Source: Candidatus Alistipes faecavium (lineage in GTDB: Bacteria > Bacteroidota > Bacteroidia > Bacteroidales > Rikenellaceae). Taken from it: a stretch of 64,000 nucleotides of DNA. The position numbers were made by a program, and so were the translations under genes. Numbering within the stretch: the stretch's first letter is position 1; every line of letters begins with the position of its first letter. Below, piece after piece: positions 26,667-35,913 of this stretch. The notes under the pieces are model-generated. The model was given only the letters and a program-made list of their open reading frames with translations. It searched no databases and was not told the origin of the DNA. The stretch is from NCBI GenBank assembly GCA_019118605.1, contig DWYP01000017.1, positions 1 through 64,000 of the forward strand, given 5' to 3'.

Positions 26667-28589
26667 ATGATGACCAAGAACCTGTTGACCCGAATTGCCG
26701 CGCTGTGGATGCTGCTCCTCTGTGCGGGCTCCGTGACTGCCCCCGCGCGGGCGCAGCAAGCGGATCGAAACCTGGGGATTATTCCCGCCCCGCTCTCCGT
26801 CACGGCCTTGCCGGGCGAGTTCCGGATCGTCCCGGGTGACGACGTTGCGATCGTCTATGGGAGCGATCCGGCGCGAAAAGAGGCGTTCCTGTTCCGGGAT
26901 TATCTCTCCCGGGCATACGGTCTGGACGTTCCCGTTGTCAGCGAAAGAAAGTGCCGTGCAAAGAAAACCGTCACCTTTACGACCGCTTGTGACATTTCCA
27001 ATCCGGAGGGCTACCGTCTGACGGTCCGTGAATCGGGAATCGAAGTGTGCGGCAGGGATGCGGGGCTCTTCTACGGGCTTCAGTCGCTTCTGCAGATGTG
27101 TTCGACGGCCACGACCGACCGCGAACGGGTGACGGTCCCCTGCGCCGAGATCCGCGACGAGCCCCGCTACTCCTACCGCGGCATCATGCAGGATGTGGGA
27201 TACCATATCTATCCCGTCTCGTTCATTAAGAAGCAGATCGACCTTTTGGCGCGCTACAAGATGAACGTCTACCACTGGCATCTTACCGAGGATCACGGCT
27301 GGCGCATCGAAATCAAGAAATATCCGCGCCTGACGGAGGTCTCCGCCTATCGTGCGCAGACCTGCATCAGCAATTACGACCCGGAGCTTTGCGGTATGGA
27401 CAGCACGCCCTACGGTGGGTATTATACGCAGGAGGAGATCCGCGACATCGTGGCATACGCCGCGGAGCGTCACGTTACGGTCATCCCGGAGATCGAGCTG
27501 CCGGGGCATACGCTTGCCGTGTTGGCGGCCTATCCCGAACTGGCCTGCGGCGACGATCCTGGACCGTTCAAGGTGGCGGAGACATGGGGCATCTACGAAG
27601 ATGTCTTCTGCGCCGGCAAGGAGGCGACGTTCCGCTTCCTGGAAGATGTCCTGAGCGAGGTCATGGAGCTGTTCCCGAGCAAATACATCCATATCGGAGG
27701 GGATGAGTGCCCGAAGGAGCGTTGGAAGGAGTGCCCCTATTGCCAGCAGCGTATCGCCGACAACGGGCTCAAGGACGAATTCGAACTGCAGAGCTATTTT
27801 ATCAAGCGGATCGAGAAGTTCGTCACCTCCCGTGGCCGCCGGATCATCGGGTGGGACGAGATTCTCGAAGGAGGACTTGCTCCGGATGCCACGGTGATGA
27901 ACTGGCGGGACATCAGCGAAGGGATCAAGGCCGCGCAGCAGAACCACGACGTTATCATGGCCCCTACCGAATATGTCTATTTCGATTACCTGCAGGGACC
28001 GCGGCATGCGGAGCCTCTGGCAATCGGCTGGGGCTTCAACCCTACCGAGCGGGTCTACGCCTATGATCCCACGCCTGCGGATCTGACACCCGAGCAGCAG
28101 AAACACATCATCGGAGTCGAGGCCCCGCTGTGGACCGAACACATGGATACCCATCGGAAGGTGGAGTACATGATGCTTCCCCGGCTGATGGCCCTCGCGG
28201 AGATTGCCTGGACGCCCGTGGAGGTCAAGGATTCGACGAATTTCCTCGAAGTGCGGCTTCCGGAGCACCTGGCGTGGCTCGATACGACGCGAACCGTTTA
28301 TCGGGTCCCGACGCCGATCGGCATGCGCGATGAAACGCTCTACGGTTCGGAATTTACGGTCACGTTGAAGGCCCCGGTCAAGGGAGCGGCGATCTACTAC
28401 AATTTCGACGGCCAGGAGCCCCGGGAAACCGATTACCTCTACGAGAAGCCGATCCGCCTGATCGTTCCGCCGGGCGAGAAACGCGAAATCCGGGCGATCG
28501 TCATCACGCCGTCGGGCAAGCGGAGCATCTCCACGACGACGGTTTTTGTCAACGGTCCGAAGCCAGTGGAGAATCCTGAGGATAAGTAA
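26667..28589 (+). CDS. GH20 beta-N-acetylhexosaminidase, secreted
   Basis: 640 residues with a signal peptide ending ...TAPARAQ. An N-terminal GH20b domain (~35-160) is followed by a catalytic TIM barrel (~165-520) starting YRGIMQDVGYHIYPV. The catalytic Asp346-Glu347 pair sits in HIGGDECPKERW; the Asp polarises the substrate acetamido group. Substrate contacts include WHLTEDHGWRIEI and EAPLWTEHM. A C-terminal beta-sandwich (~540-630: GAAIYYNFDGQEP) resembles the chitobiase/hexosaminidase C-domain. It removes terminal beta-linked GlcNAc or GalNAc in the periplasm, complementing the alpha-specific GH89 pair. Confidence 0.95.
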   Translation: MMTKNLLTRIAALWMLLLCAGSVTAPARAQQADRNLGIIPAPLSVTALPGEFRIVPGDDVAIVYGSDPARKEAFLFRDYLSRAYGLDVPVVSERKCRAKKTVTFTTACDISNPEGYRLTVRESGIEVCGRDAGLFYGLQSLLQMCSTATTDRERVTVPCAEIRDEPRYSYRGIMQDVGYHIYPVSFIKKQIDLLARYKMNVYHWHLTEDHGWRIEIKKYPRLTEVSAYRAQTCISNYDPELCGMDSTPYGGYYTQEEIRDIVAYAAERHVTVIPEIELPGHTLAVLAAYPELACGDDPGPFKVAETWGIYEDVFCAGKEATFRFLEDVLSEVMELFPSKYIHIGGDECPKERWKECPYCQQRIADNGLKDEFELQSYFIKRIEKFVTSRGRRIIGWDEILEGGLAPDATVMNWRDISEGIKAAQQNHDVIMAPTEYVYFDYLQGPRHAEPLAIGWGFNPTERVYAYDPTPADLTPEQQKHIIGVEAPLWTEHMDTHRKVEYMMLPRLMALAEIAWTPVEVKDSTNFLEVRLPEHLAWLDTTRTVYRVPTPIGMRDETLYGSEFTVTLKAPVKGAAIYYNFDGQEPRETDYLYEKPIRLIVPPGEKREIRAIVITPSGKRSISTTTVFVNGPKPVENPEDK

Positions 28590-28613
28590 GTTCACAATAA
28601 AAACAAGGTGGTT

Positions 28614-30563
28614 ATGAAATGGAATTTGTGTATCCTGTTGTTGGGAATGCTGCTCGGATGCAAAACCGCACCGGCGTCGCATCCCGTCTCGAACGACTTT
28701 GAGGTAGGCAGCTCGAGCGTCAGCATCGAGCCCGACAATTCGTTGTTCTCGCTGACTTTGGCCGGATATGGTTATCCCGGCGAGGGACGTTTCACTCTCG
28801 AATGGATTGCCCGGGGCGAAGCCCCCGCACTCGCCTGGATGACCGGAGACGGAAACCGCCTCTACGGAATCGACCGCGAGGGACAGATCCTTGTGCTGGA
28901 CGATCCGCAGAAGCAGCTACAATGGCAATCTCTGGAGTCGTCGACTCCGGTCAAATACATGGCGGCCCTGCAGGGGAAACTCTATGCGATGGACTCTTCG
29001 GGAGAGTGGTTCTCCGCCAGTCCCTCCGACCGACGCCTGAACTGGAAACGCATCACGAGCCCGATCGACCATGTCGTGGCACTGACCTCCTCGGAGGAGT
29101 GCCTCTATGCGGCGACTTCGGAGAATGAACTCTTCGAGGGCCGTCCGTCCGGCTCCCGCATCCGGTGGGAAAAGATCGGCAGCGCCGAATCCGTGATCGG
29201 CATGGCGGGCTACAAGGCACGGATCTTTGCGCTGACGTCGAATCAGATTCTGTGGCGCAGGGACGCCGAGGAGCGGAACATTCTGTGGACGAAGATCGGA
29301 TACAACAACGGCTGCACGTACGATATCGACCTGCAGCAGATAGCTGTGGCCTCCGACCGGCTGTTCGCCATCGGAGACGACGGACGGCTCTATATCGCCC
29401 AGCACAGGACCTACAACAACCTTACGGCACGTGCTCTGGCGGTTCGCAAGGGTGCGAAGACGGTCGTTGTCGTCGGCGTCGATCTGACGGGACTCGATTA
29501 TGCCTTCGTCAACGAGGTCAAGGCAGAGATTTTCCGCCGGGAGGGGATTCCGTACCATGCGGTCATGATCAATTCCTCCCATACGCATTTTGCTCCCGTG
29601 AGCCAGAACTATTTTGCGTGGCCCGAACAGAACCAGCGGCCCGACCCCCTGTATATGGAGCAGGTGCTCAAGCCGAATATCATCCGGGCAGTTTCGGAGG
29701 CTGTCGGCAATCTGAAACCCTCCCGCCTGTTTTTCGGTACGGGCTCGACGCGTATCGGCGGGAACCGCTGCCTGTCGGGCGACGATGCCCTCTACGACCC
29801 GACGGTCGATGTCCTGAAGGTCGAGGATGCGAATCATGCGCTGACGGATGTGCTGTTCCTGACCGGATGCCATCCCGTTTTCCGGAATGCGGGGATGGAG
29901 GGCTTTTCGATCAACGGAAACTTCCCCTCTGTGGCGAAAGAGATTGTCAAGGAGCGGTCGGGCGCCTCGAATGCCCTTTTCCTGCAGGGCTGCGCCGGGG
30001 ATATCAACCCGCTCTACGATGATTTCAATACCATGGGCAGCCTGCTTGCCGAGGATGTGCTGACGATCCTCGACGCTCCCATGTCTCCGATCGACGGGGA
30101 GATTTCGTTTGCCATGGATTCGCTGCTGATTCCGGTCAAGGCATGGAGCCCTGCGCAGATCACGCAGTTCCGTACGGAGAACAGCGGCCATCCCGGGGAT
30201 CTTGAGGCCGAGAAGAACGTCCGCTGGGCGAATATCATGCTGGATCATTACGAGCAGGGAACCATGCCCGGCTACATGCCGATCTACGTCCAGACGATCA
30301 ACATCGGCAACTGGAAACTGATCGGACTGTCACGAGAGGTTGTTACGCAGTACGGCATCGAACTCCGCAAGTTGTGGCCCGACCAACCTGTTTCCGTTGT
30401 CGGCTATACCAACGATGTGGGCAGCTACTTGCCTGCCGCGCCGCATGTCCGGGCGCAGACCTACGAAGGCTACAATTCGTTCTTCTGGTACGCGCAGCCC
30501 GGAATTTTCCCGGAAAATATCCTGGATACGGTCGTGTCGTTCATCCGGGAGCAGAACCGCTAA
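28614..30563 (+). CDS. neutral-ceramidase-like lipoprotein with an inserted beta-propeller
   Basis: 649 residues from the ATG at 28614 (an upstream GTG is also in frame). The lipobox MLLGC predicts a lipoprotein. The ceramidase-like (PF04734-type) chain starts at SVSIEPDN...LAGYGYPG (~30-60). It is interrupted at ~70-262 by about five ~42-residue propeller repeats (RLYGIDREGQILVL, KLYAMDSSGEWFSA, CLYAATSENELFEG, RLFAIGDDGRLYIA). It then resumes at NNLTARALAVRKGAKTVVVV. Metal-binding histidines appear in NSSHTHFAP (~320) and TGCHPVF. The position of the ceramidase nucleophile serine (GDVSPN) reads GDINPL, so Asn replaces Ser and ordinary ceramide hydrolysis is doubtful. A hydrolase acting on an N-acyl or ester group of the locus glycan is possible. 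Confidence 0.8.
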   Translation: MKWNLCILLLGMLLGCKTAPASHPVSNDFEVGSSSVSIEPDNSLFSLTLAGYGYPGEGRFTLEWIARGEAPALAWMTGDGNRLYGIDREGQILVLDDPQKQLQWQSLESSTPVKYMAALQGKLYAMDSSGEWFSASPSDRRLNWKRITSPIDHVVALTSSEECLYAATSENELFEGRPSGSRIRWEKIGSAESVIGMAGYKARIFALTSNQILWRRDAEERNILWTKIGYNNGCTYDIDLQQIAVASDRLFAIGDDGRLYIAQHRTYNNLTARALAVRKGAKTVVVVGVDLTGLDYAFVNEVKAEIFRREGIPYHAVMINSSHTHFAPVSQNYFAWPEQNQRPDPLYMEQVLKPNIIRAVSEAVGNLKPSRLFFGTGSTRIGGNRCLSGDDALYDPTVDVLKVEDANHALTDVLFLTGCHPVFRNAGMEGFSINGNFPSVAKEIVKERSGASNALFLQGCAGDINPLYDDFNTMGSLLAEDVLTILDAPMSPIDGEISFAMDSLLIPVKAWSPAQITQFRTENSGHPGDLEAEKNVRWANIMLDHYEQGTMPGYMPIYVQTINIGNWKLIGLSREVVTQYGIELRKLWPDQPVSVVGYTNDVGSYLPAAPHVRAQTYEGYNSFFWYAQPGIFPENILDTVVSFIREQNR

Positions 30564-30576
30564 ACATCGGAAGGAT

Positions 30577-31416
30577 ATGTTGTTGATAGCAGACAGCGGC
30601 TCCACGAAGACGAACTGGTGCCTGATAGACGATGCTGCGCGCCAGGTTCGTTTTACGACGGAGGGCTACAATCCGAACTATGTCACGCGCGAATACCTGC
30701 TCGATTCGCTTCGTCCGGCGCTGCCCGGGGGATACGACTGGTCCCGGGTCCGTCGCGTCTATTTCTACGGTGCGGGGTGCTCCGAAGACCGGTACGATTT
30801 CATGCGGGAGACCCTGCGCCAGCTGTTCGTACATGCCGAGATCGAGATTGCGATGGACCTGCTGGCGTCGGCCCGGGCGCTGCTCGGAACCACTCCGGGA
30901 TTCGTGGCGATTCTTGGAACCGGGACCAACAGCTGCCTGTACGACGGCCGCAGGATCACGCACAACATCGACTCCCTGGGTTTCATCCTGGGCGATGAGG
31001 GGAGCGGCGGATATATAGGCAAGCGCCTGCTGAGCGATTACATCCGGGGGTATATGCCCGAGGATGTCCGGTCCCGTTTCTACGAGACGTACCGCCTGAG
31101 CGGCGACGAGATCATCGAGCAGGTGTATACCCGCCCGATGCCCAACCGGTTTTGTGCGAGCTTCACCCGCTTCATCTCCGGATACGACCACCCCTACCTG
31201 CAGGAGGTTGTCCGGCAATCGTTCCGTGATTTTTTCACGCACATCATCTGCGGATATCCCCAATATTCCGCATACAGGCTCCATTGTGTGGGGTCGGTTG
31301 CCTACCATTTCCGGGATCTGCTGGCCTCTGTTGCCGCCGAATACCGCATGGAGCTGGGCGAGGTGGTCCCCTATCCCATGGAACGGCTGATTCGATACCA
31401 CATGGAAAACGGATAG
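30577..31416 (+). CDS. BadF/BadG-type N-acetylhexosamine kinase
   Basis: 279 residues from the ATG at 30577, 13 bases after the previous stop. Longer in-frame starts lie inside the preceding gene. It has the ASKHA ATPase fold: phosphate-1 motif LIADSGSTKTNW at the N terminus, adenosine-side GTGTNSCLYDG (~115-125) and GDEGSGGYIGKRLL (~140-152), all typical of GlcNAc/MurNAc kinases of this family. It would phosphorylate imported amino sugar at C6, feeding MurQ and the GlcNAc-6-P pathway. No deacetylase or deaminase gene is in the window. Confidence 0.88.
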   Translation: MLLIADSGSTKTNWCLIDDAARQVRFTTEGYNPNYVTREYLLDSLRPALPGGYDWSRVRRVYFYGAGCSEDRYDFMRETLRQLFVHAEIEIAMDLLASARALLGTTPGFVAILGTGTNSCLYDGRRITHNIDSLGFILGDEGSGGYIGKRLLSDYIRGYMPEDVRSRFYETYRLSGDEIIEQVYTRPMPNRFCASFTRFISGYDHPYLQEVVRQSFRDFFTHIICGYPQYSAYRLHCVGSVAYHFRDLLASVAAEYRMELGEVVPYPMERLIRYHMENG

Positions 31417-31437
31417 ACAGACTTAAATCCATTGCTT

Positions 31438-32637
31438 ATGACACACCACAACCGCAATTATCTGTTTCCGCTGTTTTTTATCGGGGTGATGTTCTTTACG
31501 ATCGGCTTTGCCCTGGGGATCAACAGCTACCTGGTTCCGCTGCTGGAGAGCGCCCTTCGGATCTCCTCCGGGGAGTCGTACCTTGTCATTGCGGCGACCT
31601 TCTCGTCGTTTCTCATTTTCGGATACCCGGCGTCGATGCTGATCGCACGCATCGGATACAAGAAGACGATGGCCGTGTCGTTTCTGATTTTCGCCCTGGG
31701 TTTCTACCTGTTCATCCCTTCGGCCGACAGCGGAAGCCTCGGGCTGTTTCTCGTCGCGTCGTTCCTTTGCGGAATGGGCAACACGTTCCTGCAGGCAACG
31801 GTCAACCCCTATATCACGATCCTGGGACCTGTCGAGAGCGCTGCGCGCCGGATCAGCATCATGGGCATCTGCAACAAACTGGCGTGGCCTGTGGCTCCGA
31901 TGTTCCTGGCTGCGGTGATCGGCAAGGAGATCGGGGAGGTCCGGCTCCCGGACATCAAACTGCCGTTCCTGTGGATTATCGGCATTTTTCTGCTGCTGGG
32001 CGTTGCCGTCTTGCTGGCCCCGCTGCCCGAGGTGAAGGCCGTGGGTGAGGACGAGGAGAGTCAGGCCGACTGCCCGTATGCCGCGCAGAAGCGCTCGATC
32101 TGGCAGTTCCCGCACTTGCTGCTGGGCTGCGTGGCACTGTTCCTGTACGTGGGTGTCGAGACCCTTGCCCTGGCCACGACCGTGGATTATGCCACGAGCC
32201 TCGGGCTGCCCGACCCACAGCGATATGCGCTCTACCCGAGTGTGGGACTTGTTGTGGGATACTTGTGCGGCATTCTGTTCATTCCCCGGTGGTTGAAACA
32301 GGAGACGGCCCTGAAGATCTGCTCATGGCTGGCTGTCGTCGGCTCCCTGCTGATCGTGCTGACGCCTCCGGCGGTTTCGATCTGGTTTGTGGCGGTGATC
32401 GCACTGGCCTGTTCGCTGATGTGGCCAGCGCTGTGGCCTCTGGCCATGGCGGACTTGGGGCGTTTCACCAAGAAGGGCTCTTCGCTGCTGGTAATTGCCA
32501 TCGTCGGCGGGGCCGTCATCCCGACCCTTTTCGGATTGCTGAAGGATGCTGCGGGCATGCAGAATGCCTACTGGATCTGCGTTCCCTGCTACCTTTATAT
32601 TCTGTACTATGCGTTGGTCGGATACAAAAAGAGATAA
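31438..32637 (+). CDS. MFS sugar permease (FucP/GluP/NagP-type)
   Basis: 399 residues from the ATG at 31438 (a TTG 6 bases earlier is also open). About 12 membrane helices are visible. Family signatures are FFTIGFALGINSYLVPLL in helix 1 and GMGNTFLQATVNPYITIL in helix 4, typical of glucose/galactose/fucose proton symporters. It is the last gene of the locus, 21 bases after the kinase, and would carry released amino sugar from periplasm to cytoplasm. It ends at a strong terminator. Substrate (GlcNAc, MurNAc or both) is inferred from neighbours. Confidence 0.9.
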   Translation: MTHHNRNYLFPLFFIGVMFFTIGFALGINSYLVPLLESALRISSGESYLVIAATFSSFLIFGYPASMLIARIGYKKTMAVSFLIFALGFYLFIPSADSGSLGLFLVASFLCGMGNTFLQATVNPYITILGPVESAARRISIMGICNKLAWPVAPMFLAAVIGKEIGEVRLPDIKLPFLWIIGIFLLLGVAVLLAPLPEVKAVGEDEESQADCPYAAQKRSIWQFPHLLLGCVALFLYVGVETLALATTVDYATSLGLPDPQRYALYPSVGLVVGYLCGILFIPRWLKQETALKICSWLAVVGSLLIVLTPPAVSIWFVAVIALACSLMWPALWPLAMADLGRFTKKGSSLLVIAIVGGAVIPTLFGLLKDAAGMQNAYWICVPCYLYILYYALVGYKKR

Positions 32638-32665
32638 TCCGGGGACAATAGTGATAGCTGCAGGT

Positions 32666-32708
32666 GCCGGGCAACGAAATTTTCGTTGCCCGGCGCTGTT
32701 TTCAGCGC
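32666..32708. terminator. bidirectional terminator between permease and YgiQ genes
   Basis: A nearly perfect 14-bp inverted repeat (GCCGGGCAACGAAA and its complement, 32666-32694) is followed by a second small hairpin, GCGCTG-TTTT-CAGCGC (32693-32708). The minus-strand YgiQ stop lies inside the second hairpin. Confidence 0.8.
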
Positions 32709-34543
32709 TTCTTGCCGCGTACCGCCTGCCTGCCGGGGAACTTTGTCCGGGAGGAGTCCCCGCCTTTTGCCGGGTGCCTTCCCGGGAGGCCCTTTCTCGC
32801 CCCGGATGAGGCGAAAGCCCCTGTTTTGCCGCCGCCCGCAGAGGCTCCGCCGAAGAAATAGCTCTTCTGCCGCCGCTTCTCCTCCTGCGTGCGGGCGACG
32901 TAGACCTCCTCGTGCGTGTAGGGATTCTCCCCCGTGCAGAACATCACCGACGACAGGGTCATCGGCGTGGGGGTCAGATCCTGCACCTGCTCCAGATTGA
33001 AATGCAGACGTCCCAATACCTTGTCGGCCAGGGCCTTCATCTCCTGCTCCGTGCACCCGGGGTGCGAGGAAATGAAGTAGGGAATCAGTTGATAGGGCAG
33101 ACCGGCCTGTCGGCAAATGCGGTGGAAGTCGTCGTTCAGCCGCTCGAAGAGCGCGAAGGGCGGCTTGCGCATGAGCCGCAGCACGCGCTCCTCGGTGTGC
33201 TCGGGGGCGACCTTCAGCCGCCCCGAGGTGTGGTGGCGGATGACGGTTTCGAGATAGGGCGAGTCGTCGAACAGGTCGTAGCGGATGCCGCTCCCGATGA
33301 ATGCTTTTTTTATCCCTTTCACGGCGCGGATCTTTTCGTAGAGGGCGAGCAGGGGCCGGTGGTCGTTGTCGAGGTTGGGGCAGATCTTCGGATGGAGGCA
33401 CGAGGCCCTGCGGCACTTCGCGCAGAGCGATCGGTCGCGCCCTCCCATGCGGTACATGTTGGCCGACGGGGCCCCGATGTCGGAGAGATAGCCCTTGAAC
33501 GAGGGCATGCGGACGATCCGTTCGACTTCGGTGAGGATCGAGCGCTCGCTGCGCGAGTGGATGAACTTGCCCTGATGGGCCGAGATGGTGCAGAACGCGC
33601 AGCCTCCGAAGCAGCCGCGGTGGATGTTGACCGAATGCTTGATCATCTCCCAGGCGGGGATGTCGCCCTTGCCGCGGTAGCGCGGATGGGGCGCTCGCTC
33701 GTAGGGGAGGTCGAACGAGTGGTCGAGCTCCTCGGTCGAAAGGACGGCGTGGGGCGGCGTCACGACGACATGGCGGTCGCCCACGGCTTCGATCAGCGTC
33801 GCCACGGGCTCCATGAGATTGCTCTGGGTCTCGATGACGGTGAAGTTCTCGCCGAAGGCCCGCTTGTCGCGCACGCACTCCTCGAAGGAATGCAGCCGGA
33901 TTGTCGTTGCGGGATCGAGCCGCTCGACGTACTGGCGGTCTGCGAGGAATGCCACCTGGCGGATCTTGCGCAGCAGCTTGGCGTTGTATCCGTTGCGCAT
34001 GGCGCGTGCGACCTCCTGCACGACGCCTTCGCCCATGCCGTAGACAAGCAGGTCGGCGCCCGACTCGACGAGCATCGAGGGGAGGAGGCGGTCGCTCCAG
34101 TAGTCATAGTGCGTGAGCCTTCGCAGCGAGGCTTCGATGCCTCCGATGACGACCGGGACGTGGGGATAGAGCCGTTTGAGGATCTGCGTGTAGACCGTCG
34201 CCGCACGGTCGGGGCGGAATCCCGCCTTTCCGCCGGGGGTGTAGGCGTCGTCGTGGCGCAGGCGCAGGTTGGCCGTGTAGTGGTTGACCATCGAATCCAT
34301 CGCTCCTGCCGAGACGCCGAAGAAGAGCCGCGGGGCCCCGAGTTTTGTGAAGTCCCGCAGGTCGTCCCTCCAGTTGGGCTGCGGGACGATCGCCACGCGA
34401 TACCCTTCGGCTTCGAGCAGGCGCCCGACCACCGCGGCGCCGAAGGCCGGATGGTCGATGTAGGCGTCGCCCGAGAAGAGGATGACGTCGAGCTGGTCCC
34501 ATCCGCGTTCGCGGACCTCCTTGACGGTCGTAGGCAGAAACAC
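32702..34543 (-). CDS. YgiQ family radical SAM protein
   Basis: 613 residues. It starts MFLPTTVKEVRERGWDQLDV, as YgiQ proteins do, with a cobalamin-binding-like N-terminal region (~20-200), then the radical-SAM cluster motif CFGGCAFC (Cys311, Cys315, Cys318). A conserved DUF3362-type C-terminal region follows (~400-560). The reaction is unknown. The last ~45 residues are a Gly/Lys/Arg-rich low-complexity tail that runs into the terminator hairpin. It is the last gene of a minus-strand group, 7 bases from the aminotransferase stop upstream. Confidence 0.92.
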   Translation of the reverse strand: MFLPTTVKEVRERGWDQLDVILFSGDAYIDHPAFGAAVVGRLLEAEGYRVAIVPQPNWRDDLRDFTKLGAPRLFFGVSAGAMDSMVNHYTANLRLRHDDAYTPGGKAGFRPDRAATVYTQILKRLYPHVPVVIGGIEASLRRLTHYDYWSDRLLPSMLVESGADLLVYGMGEGVVQEVARAMRNGYNAKLLRKIRQVAFLADRQYVERLDPATTIRLHSFEECVRDKRAFGENFTVIETQSNLMEPVATLIEAVGDRHVVVTPPHAVLSTEELDHSFDLPYERAPHPRYRGKGDIPAWEMIKHSVNIHRGCFGGCAFCTISAHQGKFIHSRSERSILTEVERIVRMPSFKGYLSDIGAPSANMYRMGGRDRSLCAKCRRASCLHPKICPNLDNDHRPLLALYEKIRAVKGIKKAFIGSGIRYDLFDDSPYLETVIRHHTSGRLKVAPEHTEERVLRLMRKPPFALFERLNDDFHRICRQAGLPYQLIPYFISSHPGCTEQEMKALADKVLGRLHFNLEQVQDLTPTPMTLSSVMFCTGENPYTHEEVYVARTQEEKRRQKSYFFGGASAGGGKTGAFASSGARKGLPGRHPAKGGDSSRTKFPGRQAVRGKKR

Positions 34544-34550
34544 GGCGGGG

Positions 34551-35876
34551 CTATTTTTCGGGGGTTGCGGATTCGTTGTGGGGGCCGTCGCCGAGTGCGG
34601 CTATGGCGTCGCGCAGCCGGCCGAGGGCGCGGCGGATCACGGCGCGGGGCGCCGCGACGTTCAGACGCATGAACCCTTCGCCCTGCGGGCCGAACATCGC
34701 CCCGTCGTTGAGGCCCAGCCGGGCGCCGTCGACGAAGAGCCGCACGAGCAGCTCGTGCGGCAGCCCGAGGCCGCGGCAGTCGAGCCATACGAGGAACGAC
34801 GCCTGCGGACGCAGGGGCCGGATGGCGGGAATCTCCCGGGCGCAGAAGCCGATCACCTCCTCGACATTGCCCTCGATGTAGCGGAGCATCTCGCGGCGCC
34901 ACGCCTCGCCGTGGCGGAAGGCCGCGATGGTGGCGATCGGTGCAAGGAGGTTCGGGGCGTCGAGTTCGTTTGCCTCGAGCCACGAGAAGAACTTCTCCCG
35001 CAGCTCCCGGTCGGGCACGATGGCGTAGGAGCTGACGATTCCGGCGATGTTGAAGGTCTTGGTCGGGGCTCCGAAGGTGATGCTGCAGCGCGCGGCGGCC
35101 TCCGAAACCGAGGCGAAGGGGATGTGGCGGTTCTCCCAGAGGGCCATGTCGCAGTGGATTTCGTCGGAGACGACGAGGATCCCGCGCCCGGCGCAGAAGT
35201 CGGCCAGACGGCGGAGCGTCTCACGATCCCAGACGATTCCGCCCGGGTTGTGGGGGTTCGAGAGAATGAGCATCCGGCACTTCGCGTCGGCGACGCGCGC
35301 GAGGTTTTCGAAATCCATCTCGTACGATCCGTCCGCCCGTTCGCGCAGGGGGTTGCAGACCACTTCGCGGCGGTTCCCTTCGGGCACGAGGCGGAAGGGG
35401 TGGTAGACCGGGGGCTGGATGATGACCTTCTCGTCGGGGGCGACGAAGCGGTTCACGGCCAGACCGATCCCCTTGACGATCCCGGGGATATAGGCGAGCC
35501 ATTCGGGGCGGATCTCCCAGCCGTGGTGCGAGCGGATCCAGTCGACGATGGCCGGGCGGTAGTCTGCGGGCTCCACGGCGTATCCCAGCACGGGGTGGCG
35601 GAGCCTTTCGCGGAGCGCCCGGACGATGAAGTCGGGGGTTTCGAAATCCATGTCGGCGACCCACAGCGGGATCAGATCCGCGCGGCCGTAAACCTCCCTG
35701 AGGGCGTCGTACTTCACGCAGTCGGTGCCGCGGCGTTCGATCTCCCGGTCGAAGTCCCAGCGGGGCGTTTCGACCGTTCCGACCGTTCCGGCTGTTTCGG
35801 GAGCTTCGGCTGTTTCGACCGTTCCGGCTGCGGCGTCCGCACGCTCCGGAGCGGTGTATGGGGCGTTGTTTTCCAT
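34551..35876 (-). CDS. MalY/PatB-type PLP-dependent aminotransferase or C-S lyase
   Basis: 441 residues, fold-type I aminotransferase class I/II. The family N terminus (WDFDREIERRGTDCVKYD) begins only at residue ~40. The PLP lysine is Lys273 in FGAPTKTFNIAG; other cofactor contacts are LSNPHNPGG and VSDEIHCDM. MalY/PatB proteins cleave cystathionine to homocysteine, pyruvate and ammonia. The first ~38 residues are a Thr/Val/Glu/Ala repeat tract coded by short repeated units (35766-35850) that the family normally lacks. No alternative ATG starts the conserved domain. It lies between the pseudouridine synthase and ygiQ. Confidence 0.88.
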   Translation of the reverse strand: MENNAPYTAPERADAAAGTVETAEAPETAGTVGTVETPRWDFDREIERRGTDCVKYDALREVYGRADLIPLWVADMDFETPDFIVRALRERLRHPVLGYAVEPADYRPAIVDWIRSHHGWEIRPEWLAYIPGIVKGIGLAVNRFVAPDEKVIIQPPVYHPFRLVPEGNRREVVCNPLRERADGSYEMDFENLARVADAKCRMLILSNPHNPGGIVWDRETLRRLADFCAGRGILVVSDEIHCDMALWENRHIPFASVSEAAARCSITFGAPTKTFNIAGIVSSYAIVPDRELREKFFSWLEANELDAPNLLAPIATIAAFRHGEAWRREMLRYIEGNVEEVIGFCAREIPAIRPLRPQASFLVWLDCRGLGLPHELLVRLFVDGARLGLNDGAMFGPQGEGFMRLNVAAPRAVIRRALGRLRDAIAALGDGPHNESATPEK

Positions 35877-35913
35877 GACGGTATGCGGTTTCGGGCCGGA
35901 ATCCCGGCCCGTA

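Noticed and set aside
28614..30563. A plain annotation as neutral ceramidase.
   Set aside because: The fold is similar, but the nucleophile position is Asn and a propeller is inserted, so substrate transfer from characterised ceramidases is not safe.
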